From Thermoplasmata archaeon (GTDB taxonomy: Archaea; Thermoplasmatota; Thermoplasmata; Lutacidiplasmatales; UBA184), in assembly GCA_030043835.1 (NCBI GenBank), contig JASHWY010000095.1, forward strand, positions 1 to 5,706: a stretch of 5,706 bases of DNA, given 5' to 3'. Below are positions 1 to 5,706 of this stretch, piece by piece (position 1 is the stretch's first letter; every line of letters begins with the position of its first letter). The notes below the pieces were generated by a model. The model worked only from the letters and a program-made list of their open reading frames with translations, searched no databases and had not been told where the DNA came from. The position numbers were made by a program, and so were the translations under genes.

Positions 1-1536
1 GCGGTGAAGCCCAAGGTCGACGTCCTGGTCGCCTTCGACAACGAGGCGGTCGAGATGGGGAGGCCCGAACTCTCCGATCAGGGGTTCGTCGTCTACGACT
101 CGACGACGTTTCGGCTCGACCTCCCGAACTCGGCCGGTTTCCCGTTCGCGACCCTCGTGGGCGGGCCGCTCGGTCAACCGATCTTCAAGAACACGGCGGC
201 GTACGGCGCGCTCTCGATCCTCTTCGGCTTCGATCACACGATGACCCGTCAGGTCATCGAGGAGCGCTTTAAGCGCCGAGGCGGCGAGGCGCTCGAGAAG
301 AACCTCAAGGCGCTCGAGATCGGCCGGAAGGTCGCGCTCGAGACGGCCGGGGTCCCCGACCGGTATTCGGTCGTCGACGGCGATGCCCACGACATGATCC
401 TCTCAACGGGAAACCAGGCGGTTGCCCTCGGCTTCGTGGTCGGCGGTGGGCGCTTCTTTGCGGGCTACCCGATCACCCCCGCGACGGAGATCATGGAGTA
501 CCTCCAACGGTACCTCCCTCCGTTCCACGGCGTCGTCCGCCAGGCGGAGGACGAGCTTGCCGCCGTCAACATGGTCCTCGGCGCGTCGTACGCCGGCGTG
601 CGGTCGATGACCAGCACGAGCGGCCCGGGGCTCTCCTTGATGACCGAGGGGATCGGTCAGGCCGGAACGTCGGAGATCCCCATCGTCGTCGCCGACTGTC
701 AGCGGGTCGGCCCCTCGACGGGACAGCCGACGCGGCACGAGCAGTCCGACGTCTCTCACCTCGCGAACCTGGGCCACGGAGAGTACCCTCGGTTCATCGT
801 CTCCCCCGCGACGCCGGACGACGCCTTCGCGATGACCCCCGAGGCGCTCAACCTCGCCGAGAAGTGGCGAGTTCCCGTGATCCTTCTTCTCGACCAGGCG
901 CTCTGCCAAAATACGACCACCACGCCGCGGTTCGACCTTTCTAAGATCACGATCGACCGGGGTAAGCGTCTCACCGCCGAGACCGTCACCGCACTCAAGG
1001 AGTACCAAGGCTACGCGTTCTCGGACGACGGCGTGAGCCCGATCGCTCCCCCGGGGACACCGGGCGTCTGGTCACAGGTCACCGGCAACGAGCACAACGA
1101 GTGGGGACACGTCTCGGTGAACCCCGTGAACCGCGTTCGGATGATGAAAAAGCGGATGGAGAAGATGGTGAGGGCGCGCGACGACCTCCCGCCCGCCCGC
1201 TTATTCGGAGCCGCAGGCGCCAAGATCGGCCTCGTCGGCTACGGCAGCACCTCGGGGCCGATCCGCGAGGCCCAGGAGCTGCTGGCCGCGAAGGGAGTCG
1301 CTACGCGGTACCTCCAGGCCCGGACGATCTACCCGGTTCCCACGCACGAGATCGGGCCGTTCCTCGAAGGCGTCCAAGTCGCCTACGTCATCGAGCACAA
1401 CTTTACGGGCCAGTTCGCCCGCCTCCTTCGCGAGACGCTCCCTCAGTACTACGCCAAGCTCCGGTCGGTCCTCAAGTACGACGGGTCGTCGTTCCGAGCG
1501 CCCGAGATCATCGCCGAGATCAAGGAGGCAGGGTAA
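1..1536 (+). CDS. 2-oxoacid:ferredoxin oxidoreductase, fused gamma-alpha subunit (5'-partial)
   Basis: Large subunit of the CoA-dependent enzyme that oxidatively decarboxylates 2-oxoacids (2-oxoglutarate, pyruvate or broader) and reduces ferredoxin in the cytoplasm. Counting the GTG at position 4 as residue 1, residues 1 to about 115 are the rear part of the gamma domain. The thiamine-binding pyrimidine domain follows, with the YPITP motif of archaeal enzymes at 155-159, TSGPG at 205-209, GPSTGQPT at 236-243 and HGEYPR at 258-263. The C-terminal transketolase-like domain is at about 405-500, with GYGSTSGP near 412-419 and EHNFTGQ at 464-470. The frame is open to base 1 and the gamma domain lacks its usual glycine-rich beginning, so I treat the GTG as internal and estimate 60-80 residues lost to the left. 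The beta subunit follows one base after the TAA. HGEYPR and GPSTGQPT recall the KorA-like branch, but the substrate cannot be fixed from sequence. Family assignment is secure. Confidence 0.93.
   Translation, partial: AVKPKVDVLVAFDNEAVEMGRPELSDQGFVVYDSTTFRLDLPNSAGFPFATLVGGPLGQPIFKNTAAYGALSILFGFDHTMTRQVIEERFKRRGGEALEKNLKALEIGRKVALETAGVPDRYSVVDGDAHDMILSTGNQAVALGFVVGGGRFFAGYPITPATEIMEYLQRYLPPFHGVVRQAEDELAAVNMVLGASYAGVRSMTSTSGPGLSLMTEGIGQAGTSEIPIVVADCQRVGPSTGQPTRHEQSDVSHLANLGHGEYPRFIVSPATPDDAFAMTPEALNLAEKWRVPVILLLDQALCQNTTTTPRFDLSKITIDRGKRLTAETVTALKEYQGYAFSDDGVSPIAPPGTPGVWSQVTGNEHNEWGHVSVNPVNRVRMMKKRMEKMVRARDDLPPARLFGAAGAKIGLVGYGSTSGPIREAQELLAAKGVATRYLQARTIYPVPTHEIGPFLEGVQVAYVIEHNFTGQFARLLRETLPQYYAKLRSVLKYDGSSFRAPEIIAEIKEAG
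1524..1528 (+). promoter_or_regulatory. Shine-Dalgarno sequence for the beta subunit
   Basis: GGAGG within the last codons of the alpha subunit gene, nine bases before the beta-subunit ATG at 1538. It matches the archaeal anti-Shine-Dalgarno sequence and supports that start. It implies translation of beta from a shared alpha-beta transcript. Confidence 0.6.
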
Positions 1537-1537
1537 G

Positions 1538-2404
1538 ATGGTGCAGTCGGCGAAGGCCGTCCCTTCGATCTGGTGTCCGGGCTGTGGGGACTTTGGCGTC
1601 CTCGCCGCCGTCAAGAAGGCTGCGGCGAACCTGAAGATCCCCAACCACGATCTCGTCCTCGTGGGAGGGATCGGTTGCTCGGGATCGATCCACAATTTCG
1701 TCGAGGTCAATGGGCTCCACGCGCTCCACGGCCGCCTCCTCGCCCAGGCGGTCGGCGTGAAGCTCGCGAACCCGACCCTCACGGTCGTTGCGGCTGGTGG
1801 GGACGGCGACGGCTACGCGATCGGGATGGGACACTTCATGCACGCGTTCAAGAAGAACGCCTCGATCCTCTACCTCGTCATGAACAACGAGACGTACGGG
1901 CTCACGAAGGGCCAACCGTCGCCCACGAGCCCGGTCGGCTTCGAAGGGAACATCGAGCCCCCCTTCGATGCGATCTTGACCGCCCTCTCCATTCCGGCCT
2001 CGAACTTCGTCGCCCGCACCTTCTCGGGAGACCCGAAGACGATGATCCAGGTGCTCGAAGAGGGCTTGAAGTTCAACCGCGATAACCGCGGCTTCGCCTT
2101 CATCGAAGACCTCTCACCGTGCGTGACGTACAACGACACGTACAAGCTCTGGCGGGAGAAGGTCCTCGACCTCAGCTCGCTTTCGGGCTACGACCCCACC
2201 GACCGCAAGGCGATGTTCCGGCTCTGCCTCGAGACGATGGAGTCCGGTCGCATCCCGATCGGCGTGATGCACCGGCCCAAGGACGCCGCGAAGGAGGGCC
2301 TCGAGCTCAAGCTCCTCCCCGATCGAGTGGGCCCGATGGCCGCCGACATCAACCTCGACGCTAACCGCCCCGAGTACGAGAAGCTCCTCGCTGCGCTCGC
2401 CTAA
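1538..2404 (+). CDS. 2-oxoacid:ferredoxin oxidoreductase, beta subunit
   Basis: Small catalytic subunit that binds thiamine diphosphate and one [4Fe-4S] cluster and passes electrons to ferredoxin. It has 288 residues, normal for the family (about 280-305). Cluster cysteines are visible at C13 and C16 (WCPGCGDFG), C47 (GIGCSGS) and C195 (SPCVTYN), the same pattern as the Sulfolobus-type enzyme. The thiamine diphosphate/Mg motif starts GDGD at 88-91 and ends with NN at 116-117, followed by TYGLTKGQ. The usual LHGR segment is at 63-66. The region from about 199 to 265 resembles the family's C-terminal domain. The start is set by the Shine-Dalgarno sequence nine bases upstream and the one-base gap after the alpha stop. 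No separate ferredoxin-like delta subunit follows, as expected for two-subunit archaeal enzymes using free ferredoxin. The SGSIHN segment after C47 differs from the form typical of pyruvate enzymes, so 2-oxoglutarate or broad specificity is possible. Confidence 0.95.
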   Translation: MVQSAKAVPSIWCPGCGDFGVLAAVKKAAANLKIPNHDLVLVGGIGCSGSIHNFVEVNGLHALHGRLLAQAVGVKLANPTLTVVAAGGDGDGYAIGMGHFMHAFKKNASILYLVMNNETYGLTKGQPSPTSPVGFEGNIEPPFDAILTALSIPASNFVARTFSGDPKTMIQVLEEGLKFNRDNRGFAFIEDLSPCVTYNDTYKLWREKVLDLSSLSGYDPTDRKAMFRLCLETMESGRIPIGVMHRPKDAAKEGLELKLLPDRVGPMAADINLDANRPEYEKLLAALA

Positions 2405-2424
2405 ATCCGCACCTCTTAACGCCC

Positions 2425-2432
2425 CCTTAAGG
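2425..2432 (+). promoter_or_regulatory. candidate TATA-like element of tiaS
   Basis: CCTTAAGG, a perfect 8-bp palindrome in the 50-base spacer between the beta subunit gene and tiaS. Its centre lies 26-27 bases before the tiaS ATG. No Shine-Dalgarno sequence is visible before that ATG. This fits an archaeal TATA box driving a leaderless transcript. The box is weak (only TTAA is AT), so this is an inference from position and local AT content. Confidence 0.35.
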
Positions 2433-2454
2433 TTCGGCTCCGACGGCGGCACCG

Positions 2455-3768
2455 ATGATCTGGCTCGGCATCGACGACACCGACAGCCCCCGAGGGGGGT
2501 GCACGACCTTCACCCTCACCGGCGTTCTTGACCTGGCACGAGAGCTCGGGATCGACCTCATCGGCGAGCCGAGGCTCGTTCGGCTCAATCCGAACGTTCC
2601 GTGGAAGACCCGGGGGAACGCGGCCCTCTCGGCTCGGTTCGGGCGCGGCGTCGGCCCCCGCCGCCGCGTCGGGAGCGTGGGAGGCCGCCCGATCTGGTCG
2701 TTCGCGTCGGGGGCTCGAATCCCCCGCAGCAATGCGGACGCCTTCTTGGAGCGGGCCTGGGAGAGGGTCCGGTCGCTCTCTCGGTCGGGCGACCCGGGGA
2801 CCGACCCGGCGCTCGTGATGAGCGACCATCGGCTCCCCGCACGGCTCTACTGGGACGCGGTCCAGGAGATTGTCCCGATCGAGTCGGTACGGGCCGAGCT
2901 TAGGCGAGAGGGAGCCGAGTGGAGGACCGAAGGAAGCGACCGGGGGCTCGTCGGCGCCTCGGCGGCCGTCGCGTGGCCGGGGGGTCACCCTACGTGGGAG
3001 CTGATTGCGTATCGTACCGAGACCCGCCAGAACTCCCCCCGCGAGGTGGATCGCGGGAGCGTCGCCGACGCCCAGCGGGCCCACCCGGAGCTCTTCCTCT
3101 GCGAGGATCCCCGCACTCGTCGGTTGCTCGTCGCCCCCCACACAGCCTGCCCGATCCTGTTCGGGATCCGGGCCACCGCCGCTCCGGCGGCCCTCCGAGC
3201 GCTACCCACGATTCGGTCCGAGCCCGTCGATCGATGGGTGCTCTTTCGGACCAACCAGGCGACCGGCGACCACCTGCGCCCCCGGCTGGTCCGGGAGATC
3301 GGCCCGTATCGGTCGGCGATCGTCGACGGCACGGTGACCGGATCTCCCGCCGCGCTCCCCGGGGGCCACGTCCGGGTCTCGATCGTCGACCGTGAGGGGA
3401 CCCCGCTCGAGTGTCTCGCCTTCGAGCCCACGAAGACCCTTCCCGCCGTCGCCCGGACCCTTTGGCCCGGTGACCACGTGCGGCTCTGGGGGAGCCGGGC
3501 CGCGGACGCTGCGCTCCGCTTGGAGGGGATCCAGCTCCTTCGGCTCGTTCCTCGAAGCGCTACTCGCCGGCCGCTCCGGTGCCCCGAGTGCGACCGGCGA
3601 GCCCGGTCGATGGGACGCGACCGTGGATTCCGCTGCCCGGGATGCCATCGTCGATGGCCGCCTGAGCAGTCCCCGTCCCGCACCGAGGCTCCGGTCTATC
3701 GACCCGGAACGTACCACCCAACGCCCTCGGCGCGACGGCACCTCGCCCCGAGGGGACCCGAACCGTAG
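2455..3768 (+). CDS. tiaS: tRNA(Ile2) 2-agmatinylcytidine (agmatidine) synthetase TiaS
   Basis: Modifies C34 in the CAU anticodon of tRNA-Ile2 with agmatine, using ATP, so that the tRNA reads AUA and is charged with isoleucine. The enzyme is archaeal and essential where known. The length of 437 residues is close to the usual 420-450. The N-terminal kinase-like domain begins GIDDTDSPRGGCTT (5-18); T17 aligns with the autophosphorylated Thr18 of the Archaeoglobus enzyme. RLNPNVPWKTRGN is at 43-55, RGLVGA at 163-168 and ELIAYR at 182-187. The ferredoxin-like part has CPILFGIR (232-239) and TNQATGDHL (266-274). An OB-fold spans about 282-365 with FEPTK at 323-327. A C-terminal zinc ribbon uses C376, C379, C394 and C397, and the tail has TPSARRHL (423-430). 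The ATG gives the canonical N-terminus directly. G271 stands where I expect Asp in TNxxTDxHL. Probably leaderless, transcribed separately from the upstream operon. Confidence 0.95.
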   Translation: MIWLGIDDTDSPRGGCTTFTLTGVLDLARELGIDLIGEPRLVRLNPNVPWKTRGNAALSARFGRGVGPRRRVGSVGGRPIWSFASGARIPRSNADAFLERAWERVRSLSRSGDPGTDPALVMSDHRLPARLYWDAVQEIVPIESVRAELRREGAEWRTEGSDRGLVGASAAVAWPGGHPTWELIAYRTETRQNSPREVDRGSVADAQRAHPELFLCEDPRTRRLLVAPHTACPILFGIRATAAPAALRALPTIRSEPVDRWVLFRTNQATGDHLRPRLVREIGPYRSAIVDGTVTGSPAALPGGHVRVSIVDREGTPLECLAFEPTKTLPAVARTLWPGDHVRLWGSRAADAALRLEGIQLLRLVPRSATRRPLRCPECDRRARSMGRDRGFRCPGCHRRWPPEQSPSRTEAPVYRPGTYHPTPSARRHLAPRGPEP

Positions 3769-3780
3769 ATTCCGCGAGAG

Positions 3781-3841
3781 GGACCGAGAGCTTTTGAACG
3801 GGTCCTCGGTAGTAAGGGACCGGAGGTTCGGAGAAGGGTCC
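3781..3841. repeat. two GGACC-N15-GGTCC dyads in the spacer after tiaS
   Basis: The 75-base spacer holds GGACC at 3781-3785 and GGTCC at 3801-3805, then GGACC at 3817-3821 and GGTCC at 3837-3841. Each pair is an inverted repeat with exactly 15 bases between arms, and the two pairs are offset by 36 bases. An extra inverted repeat, ACCGAG/CTCGGT, is at 3783-3788 and 3805-3810. The first dyad brackets an AT-rich CTTTTGAA; the right arm of the second ends two bases before the ATG at 3844. They could be operator sites or RNA hairpins. Short arms in GC-rich DNA can arise by chance. Confidence 0.3.
3791..3798 (+). promoter_or_regulatory. weak candidate TATA-like element of the zinc-ribbon gene
   Basis: CTTTTGAA is the most AT-rich stretch in this spacer, centred about 49 bases before the ATG at 3844. 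If used, it would place the transcript start near 3820 with a leader of about 20-25 bases. That leader would contain GGAGGT (3822-3827), 16 bases before the ATG, and GAGAAGG (3831-3837), closer to it. Neither is an ideal Shine-Dalgarno sequence, so support is weak. Confidence 0.22.
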
Positions 3842-3843
3842 CG

Positions 3844-4971
3844 ATGGCTGCGTGTCCCGCCTGCGGAGTCGAGCTCGAAGACACCGCGACCGAGTGCCCC
3901 AGCTGCCATCTAACGGTTGCCCTCTTCCCGGCGGTCAAAGAGGCGGCGGGGTCATCGGACGACGCCGATCCCGCGTACCTCCGCACGATCGGTGAACTCC
4001 TCGCTGCCGTCGACCCCGCGCAGCCGACCGCGCCGGTGGCCCGGCCCGCGCGGGGGCTTTTGAGCCGGCCGATGCGCTATCCTGCGCTCGCGGCCGACGA
4101 GCTGCCACGCTCTCAGGCCCCGGCGGGCCCCACGGGACCCGTGCTTGCGCTCACCGACCTACCCCCCCTCCCTTCGACGGTGACCGCCGCCGAGCTCGTC
4201 CGTCGTGTGGACCAGTACCTTCAGACCGGGCGTCGGCTCGGGCTCAACGTCACCGACTTCGAGGCACGGGCGAACGCCGCCCGCCTCGTCGACGACCGCC
4301 CTTCCCTCGAGGTGCTAGCCCGGGAGATGTTCGTCCACCTCTCGAGCGCCCTCGCCGAAGAGTACGAATCGTTGCTCGCCCGGCGGAACGAGATCGCCCA
4401 GCTCGTTCCCGCGAAAGCCGCCGACGTCGAGTTAGCGGCGGCCCGCAAGGCGATCGAGTCCGGCGACCTCATCGGCACGCAGCGGCGCCTAACGCACGTG
4501 AGGGACGAGATCGGCCGGGTCGTTGAGGAGTGGGAGATCGGCCGCATCCTCGTCGCGGAATGCGAGCTCCTCGCCCAGACGGTCCGCGAGCTCGGCGGGG
4601 ATCCGACGCCGGCGATCGGGCCCCTTGAGGAAGGAAGGCGGCTCCTCGCCCAGGGCCAGCGGATCTCGGGAGAACGGCTTCTCGCCAGTGCCGCGGTCGC
4701 GTTGTGGGCCGTTCTCGAGCCACGGCTCCTGACCGACCTCCACCGCATCCACGATCGCTTGAAGGCGTCCCGGTCCTCGGGGACGGAGGTAACCCCCGGC
4801 CTCGAGGAGTTTAAGAGTATCGCCATCGAGCTTCGCCAGCGGAACTTCGCGGGAACGATCCTCGCCTACCGGCGCCTCCGGCTGCTGGTCGACCGGACCG
4901 CGCCTCTGGTGGAGGAGGGCATGACGGCTCCTCCCGTCAGCTCGACGCTGCATGCCGCGCCGCCCGCATAG
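3844..4971 (+). CDS. zinc-ribbon protein with Pro/Ala-rich linker and four helical repeats, function unknown
   Basis: I do not recognise this 375-residue protein. Residues 4-21 form a short zinc ribbon, CPAC(4-7) and CPSC(18-21), of the kind that opens many archaeal proteins of unknown role. Residues of about 36-115 are rich in Pro, Ala and Gly and probably form a flexible linker. From about 120 to 356 the chain is predicted by eye to be almost wholly helical, with four similar units of about 60 residues. Each has a helix, a turn with Gly or Ala (G133, A193, G251, G313) followed by an acidic/Thr-Pro step, then two amphipathic helices. The tail (360-375) is Pro/Ala-rich. No signal peptide, membrane segment or enzymatic motif is seen. 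The ATG is chosen because it places the zinc ribbon at the extreme N-terminus. It lies between two tRNA-related genes, but this alone does not prove a role in translation. A scaffold or binding function is plausible. Confidence 0.85.
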   Translation: MAACPACGVELEDTATECPSCHLTVALFPAVKEAAGSSDDADPAYLRTIGELLAAVDPAQPTAPVARPARGLLSRPMRYPALAADELPRSQAPAGPTGPVLALTDLPPLPSTVTAAELVRRVDQYLQTGRRLGLNVTDFEARANAARLVDDRPSLEVLAREMFVHLSSALAEEYESLLARRNEIAQLVPAKAADVELAAARKAIESGDLIGTQRRLTHVRDEIGRVVEEWEIGRILVAECELLAQTVRELGGDPTPAIGPLEEGRRLLAQGQRISGERLLASAAVALWAVLEPRLLTDLHRIHDRLKASRSSGTEVTPGLEEFKSIAIELRQRNFAGTILAYRRLRLLVDRTAPLVEEGMTAPPVSSTLHAAPPA

Positions 4972-4972
4972 G

Positions 4973-4979
4973 TAATTAT
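4973..4979 (+). promoter_or_regulatory. candidate TATA box of hisS
   Basis: TAATTAT begins two bases after the stop of the preceding gene. It is a conspicuous AT-only run in GC-rich DNA, centred 25 bases before the hisS GTG. No Shine-Dalgarno sequence lies between it and the start. The position fits an archaeal TATA box and a leaderless transcript beginning at or near the start codon. Confidence 0.5.
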
Positions 4980-5000
4980 CCCCACCGAGGTCCGCCGTCC

Positions 5001-5706
5001 GTGCCCGTTTCCGCCTTGCGGGGTTTCCGCGATTATCTGCCTCCGGACGCCGGCGCCCGCTCCGAGATCCTCCGGCAGATGCGCTCCGCCGCTCGACGCG
5101 CCGGCTACGTGGAACTCGAGGTGCCGTGCGTCGAGAGCTTTGAGCTCTATCAGACGAAGAGCGGCGAGGGGATCGCGGCCCAGGCCTGGCTCTTTCACGA
5201 CAAGGGCGACCGGCCGGTCGCCCTCGTTCCGGAGACGACGCCCTCGCTGGCCCGCGTCTTCGTCGAGCGCGGAAAGTCCGAGCCGATCCCCGTGAAGTGG
5301 TTCACGGTCTCCAAGACCTGGCGCTATGAGGAACCCCAAGCCGGTCGGACCCGGGAGTTCCTTCAATTCAACCTCGACCTCCTGGGCGTCCCAGGCGTCG
5401 AGGCCGAGTGCGATCTCCTCGCAACCGCGGCCCTCATCCTGGACGAGGTCGGCGCCGACGGCCTCTACGCGTTCCGACTCAACGACCGCGCGATCGCGGA
5501 GGGGATCGGACGTCTCTTTGGGCTGCGCGAGGTGACCCGGTTCTTTGCCGCCGTCGATCGGTACCGGAAGATCCCCCCGGCGGAGTTCGAAGGGGAGCTC
5601 GAGGCGGCGGGGGTGCCGTCGGAACGCACCGCCGATCTGGTCGCGCTCTTCGCGAAGTCCGGCGACGGCGTCGCCCCGAACGCCCTCGAGGAGTACTTGA
5701 CCGAAC
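5001..5706 (+). CDS. hisS: histidyl-tRNA synthetase, N-terminal part (3'-partial)
   Basis: Class II aminoacyl-tRNA synthetase that activates histidine with ATP and charges tRNA-His in the cytoplasm. About 235 residues are in the window, a little over half of a usual 410-430-residue enzyme; the frame runs open off the right edge. The N-terminus RGFRDYLPPDA (7-17) is the hallmark opening of HisRS. Motif 1 covers roughly 20-50 and ends in VPCVESFELY (41-50), followed by KSGE (53-56) and PETTPSLAR (77-85). Motif 2 is WRYEEPQAGRTREF (107-120), with R108 the class II arginine. The histidine-specific and motif 3 regions lie beyond the window. GTG at 5001 is chosen because it places RGFRDY six residues in, no ATG or other good start lies between the upstream gene and it, and the AT-rich box is correctly spaced. 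TTG at 5016 would leave too short an N-terminus. Confidence 0.94.
   Translation, partial: MPVSALRGFRDYLPPDAGARSEILRQMRSAARRAGYVELEVPCVESFELYQTKSGEGIAAQAWLFHDKGDRPVALVPETTPSLARVFVERGKSEPIPVKWFTVSKTWRYEEPQAGRTREFLQFNLDLLGVPGVEAECDLLATAALILDEVGADGLYAFRLNDRAIAEGIGRLFGLREVTRFFAAVDRYRKIPPAEFEGELEAAGVPSERTADLVALFAKSGDGVAPNALEEYLTE

Noticed and set aside
4..6. GTG at position 4 as the true start of the alpha subunit
   Set aside because: It would begin in the middle of the gamma domain at DVLVAFD and omit its glycine-rich N-terminal strand; the frame is open to base 1, so the gene most likely begins outside the window.
403..1008. Long minus-strand open frame (201 codons) opposite the alpha subunit
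   Set aside because: It lies fully opposite a strongly conserved coding region, its product is Arg/Gly/Val-rich with no recognisable motif, and such open antisense frames are expected in GC-rich genes.
2405..2454. A transcription terminator after the beta subunit
   Set aside because: No T-run or stable stem followed by T residues was found; the short CTTAA/TTAAG dyad is better explained as promoter-related or chance.
2640..2740. A tRNA gene suggested by the T-arm-like hairpin at 2709-2725
   Set aside because: The seven bases after the arm (GCAGCAA) have no partner at the expected distance upstream, and no D-arm or anticodon arm can be folded; the frame is conserved tiaS coding sequence.
2416..3141. 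Minus-strand open frame of 241 codons opposite tiaS
   Set aside because: Low-complexity Arg/Pro/Gly-rich translation without motifs; tiaS motifs on the + strand are unambiguous.
3202..3909. Minus-strand open frame of 235 codons covering the end of tiaS and the spacer
   Set aside because: Runs across two genes and the intervening spacer, with a biased composition and no motif; a shadow of GC-rich coding DNA.
4866..5366. Minus-strand open frame of 166 codons over the hisS start
   Set aside because: Opposes the clear HisRS N-terminus and crosses a promoter-like spacer; no supporting motif.

Overview
The window is GC-rich throughout, densely coding, and every supported gene lies on the + strand. 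It is archaeal. The strongest evidence is a complete tiaS (tRNA-Ile2 agmatidine synthase), an archaea-specific gene. The gamma-alpha-fused 2-oxoacid:ferredoxin oxidoreductase and the form of the histidyl-tRNA synthetase agree with this. A high-GC uncultivated Thermoplasmatota-like lineage is my best guess, but it is an inference from the look of the proteins, not proven.

Layout: (1) 1-1536, the large (gamma-alpha) subunit of a 2-oxoacid:ferredoxin oxidoreductase, missing its N-terminus at the window edge. (2) 1538-2404, its thiamine-diphosphate/[4Fe-4S] beta subunit, one base downstream, so the two form a tight operon. (3) 2405-2454, a short spacer with a TATA-like palindrome. (4) 2455-3768, tiaS. 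(5) 3769-3843, a spacer with two equally spaced GGACC/GGTCC dyads. (6) 3844-4971, an unrecognised protein with an N-terminal zinc ribbon, a Pro/Ala-rich linker and about four helical repeats of roughly 60 residues. (7) 4972-5000, a spacer with an AT-rich box. (8) 5001 to the right edge, the N-terminal part of histidyl-tRNA synthetase (hisS).

The first pair supplies central metabolism: CoA-dependent oxidative decarboxylation of a 2-oxoacid, with electrons passed to ferredoxin. The right half is about decoding: TiaS matures the AUA-reading tRNA-Ile, and HisRS charges tRNA-His. The repeat protein between them is the only gene I cannot name and the main item of interest. Spacers before tiaS and hisS carry an AT-rich box about 25-27 nt before the start codon and no Shine-Dalgarno sequence. 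This is what leaderless archaeal transcripts would look like. The beta subunit instead has a clear Shine-Dalgarno sequence inside the end of the alpha gene. No RNA genes, mobile elements or CRISPR arrays were seen.
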